Positions 24,111-38,011 of a stretch of DNA of 64,000 bases are shown one piece after another. How positions within the stretch are numbered: the stretch's first letter is position 1; the number at the start of each line of letters is the position of its first letter. The position numbers were made by a program, and so were the translations under genes. The notes beneath the pieces were generated by a model. The model saw nothing but the letters and a program-made list of their open reading frames with translations. It was not told where the DNA came from and did no database searches. This DNA is from Onchocerca lupi. Lineage: Eukaryota > Nematoda > Chromadorea > Rhabditida > Onchocercidae. The DNA is taken from positions 124,001-188,000 of the forward strand of contig JAOVVO010000067.1 in NCBI GenBank assembly GCA_028564675.1, in the 5' to 3' direction.

Positions 24111-27100
24111 AGTTCACTTTTTGTCGGGAAAGAGCGAAATAATTTTAGCATAAATATATCTAAATAATCAAAATATTGTATTATTTAAAAAAGCATGTAT
24201 GATATTTTTCCTTTTTTTTTTCAAAAAGCATGTAAGTAATGATAAGCAATTGTAAGTTAACAGATAAAGCAAAAGTTGTTTGTTTGTTAATTATAATTAT
24301 TATTTTTACATTTAAGTTGATGTTTATCATATGATTCATCACTCAAGATGAATATAAATGAGTGTTACTGTATCTAATGTAATTCTCATCTTTGTTTGCG
24401 ATTACCAAGCTTTATTTTCAATGGTTAATATCGGGAAATAATTCATACGCAAATGTTTCCGGTCTTATGATCTAGCTTATGTACAATGATGGGAATATGG
24501 TAAAGGGATTGCTACGATTGGAGTAAAAGAATTTTCAACTCAGAACTGATCTGAGTAGTGCAGTGAACTGTCCTCCTTCATTTATCATCTAACATATATC
24601 CTCATCAACCAATCTCCCAAAAAATATCCCAGTTATCAGTAATCAAGAAGGAAATTCTATACTGCAACTGTCGAGCGATATTTTTACAATTATCCTTAAT
24701 TCGACGATAAACTCTCCATCAAAGATATTATTTGAATAATTATTGTCTATAATACCTAAGAAAAATAATTTTTTTACGACACTTTTGAAAATTAAAGAAA
24801 AAAATTACCATTTAGATTATTCTATTACCTAGCATTCAAAAAGAGCACTTGAAAATTTCCCAACTCAGAAAATCGAACTAAACTGCGGAAAAACAAGGCA
24901 AAAAATTGAGAACAAAAATCTAATCTATAATGTTCAAGAATAATAAGATTAAGATCAATAGAATCAAACAATGAATGAATAATTTGGCCATGTTCCCAAT
25001 ATTGTCCATTGATTTTGAGTAAAATCGTTGACAGTTCTGGCAAACTACTGTATGTCGATTTGTATGCATAGTGAAAAGACATGATTTCATCCTATATTTT
25101 AATCTAATAGATGAATTACGAGCTATTTGGCTTCGAGCAAATTACCTGACTAGTCGCTGCTGTTCGCAAAAGTTGTGCTGTATAACTGGAACAGTTGTTC
25201 CATCAAAAAATCGTCGCAGATACGGATGTTTGTCGTTATTTGCAGTCGATATATTACTTACACCTCAACTGGCACTGCATGTCAGATAAGTTCTCATGCT
25301 AAGGTTAAATATTACGATTTCGTGATTCTGAAATGAAATGAACAATCAATCAATCATTCAATTTATCAATTTTTCGCTTGCAAATTTTACCACATATACC
25401 TGCTCATTTAGCAGATGATTTATGATCAATTTATGCAAGCGCCTAATTAGCAAGAATCCTATCAATTATCAGTTTATACAAATGTCTCATAACAATAGGA
25501 GAAAATCCATTGAAAAATATAAACATATGGTGGCAAAAGAAATGAAACACAGCATAACAAGCATACACAGCGCTCCGATCAAAGCAAATTTATTTTATTA
25601 CAATGGCTTTTGCTTTTGTTGAATGAATATGTGCAGATAGATACATCAGCAGTGGAGCAAATGTACAGAATTTGAATAATGAAGATCAACTTTATCAATA
25701 GGAGATAAGATGATTACGAATAATTTGCTCATTGCATGGACTGTATGAAATGATGGAATAGAATCCTGAGTGTTCCGTTTGATATCGATGCTATTCTGGC
25801 ATTAACTACCGAGAGGCAGATTGCTCGAATGAATTTTTTGTTGATAGAAATGAATTAAAATCGACACTTCTCTGTAATTTTACTGTTTTTTTAGAAAAAA
25901 GGATTGAATCTATTTGAGAATTGGATAAGAACGATAATCATATATGAAAGAATATTATCTGTTTGTTCTCTCTGAGAAATATCGTCGAGAAATAAAGGAA
26001 AACAGTGACCTTCACGGCTATCTATGGGAAAGATTCTAGTAATCACGCATTTCTTGCATTTTTCTGCCAGAAAATAAAGAAAGAATGATAAAAGTAAACC
26101 GATTGGGATATTTGGATGCAAATCTGTGTTGACTGTCATAATTTGTAGTGTCGTCTTGAGGATTACTATCAGTGTTCGTCGGCATTAGATAGAATGACAG
26201 CGTGGGATAGCAAATTTTACATTTCTCATAGCATGCTATAAAAGATCATTTTTGTACCAACAGGAATAGTTTCGCTTCCTTTGATCTTGCAGTAGCTCTT
26301 CGCAATATGCATACATAGTGGGATAAATTAGTAAAAAACAAGAAATAATCATTAAAAAATGGAAATAATGATAACATTTAAAATTCAAAAAAAGTGAATG
26401 GAACACGAGGTATAATGAATCATTCTCCAGTTTTATCAAAATGTTAAATGATATTTAGACGCGTAGAATTACACAAGAGTTAACTTCTAGTCATGACCTG
26501 GATTGATTGATTTCAGGATTTAGATAAAGCCTGTTGATTAAGGGGTCATTTGAAGCGGATTTAAGAACATCGATGTATACATATTATATTTAAAGCGGGT
26601 TTAGGTATTTGTAAGCGATACACGCACTGTTTTCTGTTTTTTTTGAAATCAAATTCAAGCTGCTGTCAAATACAGTGATTAAGGAGGAAAGAAAGGTGGA
26701 TAGAAGGATAAACAAATCTAATCTATCATTGTTTACGTCAAAAAGTTCCGGTGTGAAGCAGAAATAAAAACACCCAAACGATATTCTTATTTGCTTAGCA
26801 GTTAATGAAGAAATAAATAAGATGTTCGAAAAATTTTCGGAGAAAATCTTGATAATAGTACCATTGTGTGATTATTGTGAAGCTTTTGTTGGGATGCAAG
26901 AAATACATCGATTTTCTGTAATCGTTGAGAAAAACTGAACTTCCCGTCGGGGCTGAAACAGGAGTTCACAGCATATGATTGCCTAAGACATCAGGTTTTT
27001 ACAAGCATTACTTCCGTTTCGCGTCGCATTGCAATCAACCGAGCAGGTTTATTTTAATGGAGGCGAGTATGGCAAAAGGGCAAATTCTGAGGACAAAGCC

Positions 27101-30100
27101 TGCGTACGCAACCTTGCAGAATTTCCTGCTTCTTTGGACACTATTTCTTTTACCTTCACGACTATTTACTAATGCTTTTATCGTTTGAGAAATTAGCATT
27201 GTTAAATTTTCTGCGGAATGTAAGATACTGAGAGGAATTTTTTCAAGAACTTTTTCAAAAAATACTGGTTCGAATAAGAGATGGACGCATCTTATGTCCT
27301 TACAGCCTTTTATCACAGTGACAAGCCCTCAGGGATAACATTGATGAAACAATGATAAAAACAAGCAATGACAATCTTTTAAGACAAAATTCATTAATTA
27401 ACTAATATTCTACCGATTACATAAGAGACCTAATTTCCAATAGTCTATGATCATTTAGTATTCAAAAGGAATGGAGAGTGTTTAAATGGTTTCATTTATG
27501 AAGATAAGTCTAATTTCTCATACAATCTGATTACAAAAAGCAGAGCAGTTTTAAGTCTGCCAAAGTCAGCATGAAAAAAAAAAAACAAGGAGCTGTATAG
27601 GAAATGAGGAAAAAAAGAATAAAATGATATTGAGAAATTTTCTTAAATTATGTCAAAAAAAAAATTTAATTGTCTGAAACTTCGAGAAAAAAATTAATTT
27701 ATATCCAAGTAATATAAATATTAAGCATGTTATTTCGATCTATTTATATCAAGCAAGATAATCAATTTCGAAACTTCAGACAATTGATAAATTCTAAAAC
27801 GTGAAATTACAAATGAGGCATTTTCTGAACTAACATTTCCTTCTTAGTTACAGTAATTCCATACCACAGTATAGTGGCCGAATGTGAGGTAAAGTATTTT
27901 TTTTTTGCCTTTCCTGAATATTTAATAAGGCAAAAATAATTTCTTCACATCACTGGCTGGTACTGAAATAGTCTGTGATATAGTGCAGAAAGAACACTGC
28001 CGGTAGCATCACGCATGCATGCATTGCTCATGCAAATCAAGTAAATTATAGATTGGAATGTATATTATGTTCATGCATACGCTTCAAAATTTTTGACTAT
28101 CAAATAAGTTAATAAAAACTGGATGCTATTGTGATTTAAGTAAATTAAATAAATAAGCAAACAATCACTAGCTTGTCTCCTCACTTTGATGAACTGAAAT
28201 GCAGTTGCAAGTAAGCTCAATAAATTCAGATTCATATGTTCGACTTATTAGACCGCTATTAGTGGCTGATATCAGTAATCCAATAATATCTCGCAGTCAT
28301 TCTTTGATTAACAGCAATTGTTCAACTAAATTTATTTATGGGCGTTTCAAGTTGAAACTTGAAAAAATTTGTCTGAAGTTTCTGGAAAATACGAGATTCT
28401 TCATTTCGACAGTATCCAACTGTTGCCATACGAATATCAGTGAAGTATTTTTCGTCAGAATTTATCGGAGAGTTATTTAGTGCTTCTTTTCCTCAGTATA
28501 GTCTGAGTGCGCAATGAAGCTGTTACATTCGATAAAGCGAATGATTGGAGGAATTGTGGGACGAAATGTCTTCAACCTATTCTCAAACTTTCAATGAGTA
28601 TGACATCTTGCTTGCTTGAATGGCACGTAAATATTGAATGTGTGCTTCACTTGGGTCATTTTTGGTAAGCAAACTGGCACGCCGTTAGATGAATCAAACA
28701 ATGAGTTAAAAGTATAAGTTTTCCATTCAAGCGTCATCCATTTTCAGGACTTCTTGATGTTCAAAATGGAACTGTATATATAGCAGAAATATTTGGAACA
28801 AGAGATGACTGTTCGCTCGATATGCTACTGTCGCACCGTTTGGTATGAGAAAAGAATGATCAGTTTGATGATGGTGACATATTTCAGTTGGTCATTGTCA
28901 CCGACATTCAAGGTAAAGAGGAGGAAGATTGAAAGGAAGAGTCTGTGAAAAGCCCATAAAAGTCATTAAACAGGAACTGAATGCTATGGAAGGAAGTTAA
29001 GACCTGTTCTTACACAACTTCATTTTTATTTATATTCGTTCTTTTTTCTTTTTTTTTTTGACGAGAACTCTTTAATTTAATACATTTACGCAACAGCATC
29101 ATCAACAACAACAATCATTCACATAAATTGAGCAGTAGAAGAGAGAAAAACAAGAAAATCTGATGGGCGTTCTTTATTACGTTACAGAAATAAAGATATA
29201 GTTCGAAGTGAATTCTCATATTAGAAAGTTTATGTTAAGGGCTTATGATTCTGACACTTAATCACACATTATCTCTTGCTCGAGACTTCTCATCGACGTG
29301 ATCAATAGTAGCAGTTCAATACTGTCAATATTCGAAATTTTCGAAATTTCTAATATGAATCAACATTGATTTCATCTGATCTGAATATCGCTGATATATA
29401 ATTAGTCAATGGATTCATTAGTTTAATTAAATCGATGAAGAAGAAAAAAGAACTGAAGAGAGCTGCAAAAATTTTAAACAAAAAAAAAAATAAAAATTCT
29501 CTTTGTGGTAGAACTTTGTTTCTGTTATTTAACAACATTCACAATTCTTCACTTCCTCTAATAATCACAATAAGTCATAGAAATCACAGAATATTCTTTC
29601 TGATTGTAGAATTTAAATCGGATCACTAATTATAAGCAGTAATCAAATTAAATAAAATATTCCCATAAAACTAATGATGAAAATAAATTAATATTTTTAA
29701 AAATGAACATTCAATGTAATGCTATCCTTATCAAGGCTAGAGAAAAGTCTCAAATATTTCAATTTTAAATTGCTTGCTTCCGTTTCCGGTTCTTCACTTT
29801 CATGTGTTATTCTGGAATCATTATTTTTGTGTTAGTGATAAAAAGATACGTCAATCTAAGTTATGCTTTTTTAATGAAAATGTTTTGCAGGAGAAATTTC
29901 ATTATAGTTTGAAAATGAATACATTCAAGCTATAATAAAATGTCAAGAGTGGATTTTTCAGATGAAGAATAGGAAGTGTTGATGATTAGAATAGAAACAA
30001 GCTTGCGCTGTTGAACGATACGTAATGCCTTATAAATTAAAATTATGCTCTTCTTATTTCTTCTTTTTCATTAAGTCATGTATCATTAGTCACAAAGAAG

Positions 30101-33100
30101 GATTTAAAAATATAGATCGATATTCCAATTTCCGAATAATTTCGTTTTAAGTTTTCTTAAAATTCAGAGAAAGAACGTTCAGAATATGACGAAAATTAAG
30201 TAAATAAAATATTTTAGAAATTTTTCATAAATAATTTTTATCGCTCTTAGCTGAAAATATAGTGTGAGTCAAAAATACTGAAGTTTCGTGAGTGGTAACT
30301 GTATAAAAAAGAAGTTCGGATTGCATAACAAATACAGCACCATCTAATCTCATGAAACCGGATTTTTTTTTTTTAGAAAATCAAAATCACTTCGTTATGT
30401 TCACAAATTCAATTAGATAAATGATTGATTGCTTGAATCACTGAAACCGATACGCAATTTCTAGTAAGCAGAAACAAATTCAATAGATTAGTTTTTTAAG
30501 TCTAAAACAATAATTTTGTTCTAAATTATTATTTTTTTTTAAATTTTTAAAATATGCCCAAAATTTTGGCTTTGTGAATCCAACCAATCAATTTTTCTGC
30601 ATATTTCTACATAGTATTTACATATTTGTTCTTGAAATTAAGATATATTTGTGCTAAAATGAATTAATATTAAGTAACCCAAGTTCGAATATTACTTTTT
30701 TTTTTTCTAAAGCTTTTGCTTGACAAGTTTCAGCTATGCAACTTTATAATTTCATGTTTTTTGCACGAAATTTTAACAAAATTGAATTTTCCAAAATTAA
30801 ATATATGATGGAGATGATTGCCAGAAATAAACTCGTGCGAAGGAGTGGAAGGAAGCTTAAATTATGTAGTGCTATGTGAAGAAATAAAATACTACTCTAT
30901 CGTAATCATTATCAGTAAGATTAGCAGATCATTTAGTCCAACTTCTCTCAGTGTTGATACTTTTAACATATTATATGAGAAATTTCACGACATATGATCA
31001 AAGCATCTGATCTCAACCAGCTTATATAAAACATTTGATGCTTCCGAGAAAATTCTTCGAAATTTACTATGAAATATTTGAATTAAATAGTATTAAAGAA
31101 GGTTGGTTCATGCGACGACACGTCGTTTTCTGTGCTTACTTATATTTCTTGATCTTTTCGGTCAAATTATTTGCAACATTTTCACTTTCAAATAACGTTC
31201 AAACATAACATTTTTTTTTCTTTTTTTTTAATTTGAAAGCAATAAGATTGTCAGTATTGATATGTTGATGGTATTGTCTGCATGCATTTCTATCAGTTTC
31301 AAAGGCAGGCGGTTCATTTAAATGCAAGAATGTTTGTGAGTGATGGTGCATGCATCATTTCATTGATGAAACTTCTCTTTTTTAAAATAAACCTTTTCCC
31401 ATTTCCAATTCTTTTTTCAATTCCTCTCATACCTTCGCAAACTTGGATCAGTATTTTTCTTCTCCAGTCGTTTCCCCCTACTGCATTGAAACACGTCCCA
31501 ATGCGTTTTATTCAGTGATTTACGTTTTAATCTGCGTATTTATGTCTATCTACGGAGAATATGGCGAGTGCATGTGGACTTACGTATTAATACAACCGTG
31601 TGTACAATTTAATGAGTTTGGTTGATGGAGGAAGTGAATAGAGGGAGCTAACGAAAAAAGTGAGGAAGGCAACTACTCATCTTCTCCGGTTTTTTGATCC
31701 AAATTTGAAATTTCTGATTCGAAATTCATTTTCTGCAGTCCATAAATTTTCAAAATACTTTGCTTTTGTATTGGTGGTTGCGAAAACTATGGTTGACAAC
31801 TGGCTTTGAATTGCTGATTGTAATAAATTTTTCAAAAATAATAAATTATCAGGAAGTCAATCTGGGCATCTTATCTCTTTGTTAGAGTTCAATGATCAGT
31901 CGTATGAAAAAGCGCCACAAAATTATAATTGAGCGAGATGATCATATGGCCAGCAATGATTGGATTAAATTAAAGTAAATTAAACAGTTTAGCGATGAGA
32001 AACCTTTTCCGAAGTTCTGCGGTGTGTCAGTAGAGATCACCTGCACCAAATGGCTAAACAATCCTCGTTGTTCTCCGATTGCAATGATAATTATACATAT
32101 TTGTTAATATAATAACGCTGATTAATTAGTGGTCAATTAGATCAAGATAAGTGTGATTAAATATTTATTAGGAGCAATTATATACATATAAATAACAATT
32201 TCATAATTGTTAATAATTTAGATCATTGAATGATATCTAAGAATAACGAAACGTGTGATTACAAACATAAAATTGCACAAGGCTTTTAATTTCACCCTTC
32301 ACAAAAAGACACGTTATGATAATTTATTGAAGCCATAAAACTTAACCACTAGACACTTAAAAATGATTTATTCGCAAATCTTGCCACTAATTGTAAAAGC
32401 ATAGGAGTAAAAGACATAATATATTTGCCCGTGGACGACTTATCAGTAGCCATTATCTATACTATTATATGTACTTCGACAGAGAAGAGTTATCAATTTC
32501 ATTGCTGTTATCGCTCGATTGTCAACAAAGACCTCCGCATACCTTCCTTCCCTTCTTCATCTTTTATATATTTTTGCTGCAATAAAAATCGAAATAAATC
32601 TTAATTTGTATTACATTTAAATAACATTAAGAGATAAAAAACGAATTTTCATATTCAAATAGCATCACCACTTTCTCTCGTAAAATTTAATTTGAATGTG
32701 TAATCGCGATTGGAATTGACTATGATTAAACAATATCAAGACATGATGAAACATATGGTCAACAGCTTTAAGCAGAACGAGTAATAATCATCCATTCTTT
32801 GGATAGCGAAGATCATCCGGTTCGAATCACTAATGTTCCAAACAGCTGGGAGATTAAAAGGTATGGTTTGATGGTTGGCATTTTATTCATTTTTTGAAGC
32901 CAGACGAACGTTTCTCTTTATCCGATATTTAGTAATATCATCATCTAAAAGGATTGTTTACTGAATGGCCTAATAGATCTAATTACCCCAATAAACAGCA
33001 ATGTATTGAATGGCTTTTTCAAGGAACCAGTAATCTTGATGCTTTAATCTTTAATTTACAAGTTTGCAAAAAGAATTCTGAATGATGAATGGCAACTTTC

Positions 33101-33232
33101 ATATACATAAACTATAGAAGATATAACCGAAAAAAACTGAGATTCCATTACACATGATTATACAATGCGTGGAATTATTGACAAAGAAAAAAAATCAGAC
33201 AAGAGGGTGTTAAAATTAGTAATATCATGATT

Positions 33233-33475
33233 TGTCAGAAAAACCGAAAGAGTAATTATTGTAAACAAGAGATTTGAAATTCAAGTAGAGCGAAGATAGT
33301 TTCAAAGTAGGGCGAAGATAGTTTCACCAACAAGCCGATAAACACGTTTCCCGCCAAAACGCTTCGATTAACAGATAAACAAAGTGAAGTCGACCAATCA
33401 TGAGGCGACACAGATTGGAGATTAGGTAAGGGAGAGAAACCCGGAAAAGATTTCAAAGGTAGGATTTCGGATTGA
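33233..33475 (+). mobile_element. Truncated LTR of a BEL/Pao-type retrotransposon
   Basis: The stretch begins TGTCAGAAAAACCGAAA and continues with CCAACAAGCCGATAAACA, CCGCCAAAAC, AGATAAACAAAG and GATTGGAGAT. All of these occur in the same order in the reverse complement of the LTR at 54498-54941. The match fades near 33475, so about half of a 443-bp LTR remains, with a small internal duplication around 33296-33330 (GCGAAGATAGTTTCA twice). No partner LTR or internal region is seen nearby. Orientation is opposite to the full element in the WDR12 intron. Confidence 0.75.
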
Positions 33476-33486
33476 TGCTAGAGTCA

Positions 33487-33569
33487 GGAATAATTAATTA
33501 TTCCTATATAATTCGCGTCACTGTTTTGACGTAACGCATTTAGCGTGATAGCATGAATCGATCACGTGA
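33487..33569. promoter_or_regulatory. Palindrome and E-box/bZIP-like motif cluster
   Basis: A perfect 18-bp palindrome GGAATAATTAATTATTCC (33487-33504) is followed by CGTCA..TGACGTAA (33516-33533) and TCACGTGA (33562-33569), a perfect E-box palindrome of the type bound by MITF/TFEB (HLH-30) proteins. The cluster adjoins the LTR relic and is far from either flanking gene (over 4.5 kb), so a function is unproven. Confidence 0.3.
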
Positions 33570-34179
33570 GAAATGAACCATTACTAATTCTGTTCATGTG
33601 GTATTAGAGAGAATTTCAACTATCTTATATATGTTTTCCATAACTTCGAACTGTTTTCCCTCTGATGTTTATATTTAAATTTTAATTAAGAATTGAAAAT
33701 CGCACGGCACCAGCAGACAAAATTCTTTTAATATGCAAATTCAATATTTCAGTAGGCACTAATATGCTATGCATATTATTTGGGCCAGCTGTCGATTTGT
33801 TGGGAGATAATTATTCGAATGTTAAGAGAGAAAGAAGCAATCTCCCCTGTTCGCGCTCACTATTCTGAACAAGTGAAAGGTTAAGATATTTATTAAACCA
33901 AGCTTTGGTTCTTAATAGATAGAAATCGTTTGTGGAATTACGTTTGTTATTCATAATTTCTGATCTTTCAAAGTTTTCTAACTAACAAGCAAATATTGCC
34001 TTATTCGTTTAGCAATTTACTAGAAAAATGAGGGGGGATCCGAATGCAGGAACTTGGAACATAAAGGAGACGAAACGAAGGAGAGACTTCAGAAGACAAT
34101 CTTGATTGGCACTCATTAGAGAAGATGCCAGTCAGCCTGATACAAGAAGATTAATGCTGAATGATTGACCAGCAAGCAT

Positions 34180-34930
34180 TAGTTAGCTAAATGGACGAAA
34201 TGGTTTGCTTGTTGGAGAGAGAGTCGGAAAAGGTAAACTTTGTGTGCGCCCAGGGGGCCATTCCGACTTCGGCGATCCATCATGATTGAGGATTGGATCG
34301 AACTTCCTTCCACCATCGAGGCATCATCCATCCATCCAGAAATTGTTTGCTTGTGATTCGGTCTGGGCCCCTCCTTGCAAGCATCCATCCATCCATCCAG
34401 TAGTCAATCGTCTGAGCCATCCATCAAATGAAGGAAGGCGGGATAGGGCACAGGGCATTTAATCATTCTTTCCCTCCCCGCCCCCGCTCATCAGCTTATA
34501 TTTTTCATTTTTCCTCCCTTTTCCTTCCACGCAGTCCAAGTATTCATTTCTCTCCTTTCAGTCAACTCTTTCTTTGTTTTGTAAGAAAAGAAAAGGAGAG
34601 AGAGAAGGGGAGAAAGAAAGGGTTAAAGAAGGGAAGGAGAGAGTTATATGGAATCTATTTTGCAATCCTTTCTCTTACATTTCTCCAGTATCTCTCTCCA
34701 AATTTTAACCCAATCCGTCGTTATTCGAAAAGACCGAAGGGTAAAGGTCATCTTCACTGTAAGACAGTATGTATGTGCATGTGTATATAGGTGTGCATGG
34801 TATCACAGTGCTCGTTTCCGTTTCAGCACTTTTCAATAAGCAAATGGATGAAGTGCGGCGGGGAGAAGGTGATATCGCCAGGAAAGGTCGATTCGCAAGT
34901 GGTCAAGAGGTGGGGTCATAGTAGTAGTGG
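34180..34930. repeat. GC-richer block with (CATC)n and polypyrimidine/polypurine tracts
   Basis: (CATC)n runs near 34322-34340 and 34381-34400. A pyrimidine-rich stretch (about 34463-34583) is followed directly by a purine-rich stretch (about 34584-34645, AAGAAAAGAAAAGGAGAGAG and on). The base composition differs clearly from the AT-rich surroundings. The + strand open frame 34428-34790 here is Lys/Arg/Ser-rich and follows the simple sequence; I do not call it a gene. Confidence 0.55.
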
Positions 34931-36625
34931 TGCAGAGAGATGGAGTAGAGGAGGGAAGGCTTAGTAACATTTAATTTATGTCTTCGTTGTCTCATTGTTG
35001 GTTCTTCCATCCCTTTAATGCTCATTGAACAAAATTTATGACCGAACCGATAAAATGTTGCTTATTTGTTTTCTTTAACGAGGTGTTATTTGTTACCTAT
35101 TGAATTTCAAACAAAACTTCAAAGGCCATCAGCGAAGTTATGATGTCATCCTTTAATTTTTATTATCATGATCATTACATCTCCATCCCTCTTTTCGTCT
35201 CTTTTGATAAATAATTTACATATCCAATTAGTTCCATGTCCAATACAGCTTAGCAAGTTCTAAGCATGTAAGAGGTTGCATTCAGCAGTTTGTTATTTTA
35301 AGCTTTCAGCTAAAAGAAGTTCATTTGGGTTACTTTTTTTGAGTTGGATTATAAGGAACAATTTAATGAATACATAAAAGCAATTTGGAATAGAATTGTT
35401 GTTGGCTTAATCAGTACTTCTCCTGTTTTATTTCTTGGTCATCAAAAAATTCATCTTTCCCTCTTTCTTTTTTTCTCGATAAACCATTGAAATTTTTATC
35501 TAACGATTTTCTACAGTAATATTCCTTGCAGTATTACATTCCATTACCTTAGAATACTATTAACTGCTAAAAGAACTAGTATTTCTTTTATCCAGCAATT
35601 TGCTAGAATCATCAGGAGTGTTTTAAATTGCTTGATAGCCATAATAAGTAAATTTTTTAAAATAATCTCATGCAATGTTGCAATATCTTTATTAATCCAA
35701 TATATTTGGATGGATGGACTTCGTTGGTTCACAGGAATATTTTATAGCTTCTGCATGAGAAATTAATACAAAAAATGAAAATTCTTGTAATCCAATGAAA
35801 CTGAATGAATTGTGAAATGTTTCTTTTACTTACCTTGATGTTGCGTTCTGTTCCGCTTAGTAATCCTGTAATATCATCACTGAATGTTGTATGCATGTTA
35901 TAAAACTAGGACAATTGTAAAATTGTATAATGTGTGTGTATGAATCTAACATTTTAGCTCGATGAAAAGTTATTCTCAAGGATTTTCAGAACTCTGCTAG
36001 TGTAGAATTTGTTTCTTAGATTTCGTATAGATGAAATTGAATTAGTAGAAAGCCAATATTGTCTTATACGAGTCTTTTTTCTATTCTTTATCTTCTGGAA
36101 AAGAAATAGACCATAGAATATTGAAATATGATATCTCAAACTGTATCATTCCTTATCCATCTGAAGTGAATATGACTGAAAGAAAGGAATTGCCGGAATT
36201 CCTTATTTATATTTTATTATTAATTAGAAGCTAAAACTTGAAAATTCCATTTGCAATGTGTCTTTTATTCAAATTATTATGACTAATAAGACATTGATAC
36301 TATGAATGGCTTAATTTGAACTAATTAATCTCTTTTTTTTGTTTTGTTTTGCTACAAGATGTTCATTCCATACGAAAGGATTTTCACTTTCCAATTTTCA
36401 ACGCAAAATGATTAAGTTATCTCTTTAGGTGATATCTTCAAATTGCCGCAACGGATTTGTTTTCGTTGATGCACATCCATGACTTAGCAACTTCAGTCCT
36501 TTAATTTGAATTAAAGAAGATTTTGATGTGAAGCATTTTAGAGTTCGAACGATTGCATATTGGAACTACAATCTACCTGATTTTTTTATCTATCATTAAG
36601 AACATCAGAAAGGATCTTTTAATGT

Positions 36626-36716
36626 TACAAGCAATTATTAGAGAATATCCAAGTAAATTAATCGCTGAGTTATTTTGTATAGTACAAACGATTATAAGAG
36701 AATATCCAAGTAAATT
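36626..36716. repeat. Two-copy 58-bp tandem duplication
   Basis: ACAAGCAATTATTAGAGAAT and ACAAACGATTATAAGAGAAT start 58 bp apart (36626 and about 36684); each is followed by ATCCAAGTAAATT. In a + strand open frame this gives the peptide IIREYPSKL twice. No family is recognised. Confidence 0.7.
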
Positions 36717-38011
36717 GAAACTGCTAAGATTTGTGAAGAATTTCTCACTTAAGTTCATGCTTTATTTGATGTTACTGAATGAACTTTCTTTGCAGGTCAA
36801 GTGGTTTTCATTAACATATCGGTAATATTATCAAAGATTTATACTACTTTTCCTCCCTTTCTGTTATAGTAATATCTGTTATTTCTCTTTTTGCATTTTT
36901 TGGTGAGCAATAAGTGAAGAGAAATGCTTCGGGATGGTAAAGCTTTTTGCACTTTTAAGTGACAAATTTCTCATGAAAGTTGACGGATCATCTCGGGATG
37001 GATGGATGAATAGATAGATTGTGTTCCTTCATCTCACAGTTCGTTCTCATTCTTCTTCATGTCATTTTGCTGTTGATACCATCTTGCTGGTTTTGTTACT
37101 TCCACTTCCAGATGTCTTCCAGTTCTTAAATCATTCTTTCAGTGTTTTTTCCAAAAATTTCTCCAAAAAAACGATAAAATTTGTTCAGATATTTAGTAAC
37201 AAATTTAACTGTTATTCTGTGACGCGGATGGAGTAGTTTGATTGAAAATGCTAAGATGGATTGTTCCTTGTGTTCTATATCATCTTTTTCTATACATAAT
37301 GACTGTTAAAGATGTGGAAAAAAATTGAGATTGAGCAGCAAAAATTCTGCAATTTTTTCTCTCAAAAATTGTTGGCTAAACATTAATTTTTTATCTCGAT
37401 ATAAAATAAAATTCAAAATTTACGATCATTTTATGATCAAAACATTCCATTTCAAGGAGATATGTTTTCGATTGGTGTAGAAAATATGCAGTTCAGTTCA
37501 ATCTTTTCAGTTAGGAATTTCCACGATTTATTAACTTCCGTCGTTGAACATGAAATAAGTTCTTAATTTTTTTTTTAATTTAAAATTAGCTGGGAAAACC
37601 AATTTGATACATTTGTCCTCAAATCAGCAATCTTCTTAGCATCCCCCTCTACTTCGACTAAAATAAATCTACTTGAAATTTCACAGTTTAAAATAACTTT
37701 AGTATTTATCCAATTTTTCTTCTTTTTTTTTAATTGTTGTACACTGTCTGTGTATTGAGTAAATCAGTTGATGTACATAATGAGCTAGCTGTGTTGTTTT
37801 AGCTGCTACCTGATATTAATCCTCAGCCATTTGTTGTTATCAGCATGATTACTTCTGGAAATTGTCGCCTTTTATATATCATCTTGATGAAAATCTGTCC
37901 AGTTCAGGCATCCGATTGCTCTGTTAGTTGATTGCTCTATCCATCTTTACGATGATTGTACTTTAACGTTGTGATAAGAGTGATATGTTAAGCATGACAG
38001 TAGTCATATTC

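Noticed and set aside
24825..25082. 86-codon - strand open frame upstream of Regnase
   Set aside because: No recognised family and no donor/acceptor pair joining it in phase to the Regnase first exon, which already has a start codon with a nearby acceptor.
28520..28930. Stretch with several short open frames that looked like a broken gene
   Set aside because: No consistent frame, family motif or splice pattern could be put together on either strand.
32815..32830. GGTTCGAATC, a tRNA B-box-like word
   Set aside because: The bases around it cannot form a T arm (TCCGG and CACTA do not pair) and no acceptor stem or anticodon arm is present.
34428..34790. 120-codon + strand open frame rich in Ser, Lys and Arg
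   Set aside because: Its length follows from polypyrimidine/polypurine simple sequence, which is poor in stop codons; no homology or splice context.
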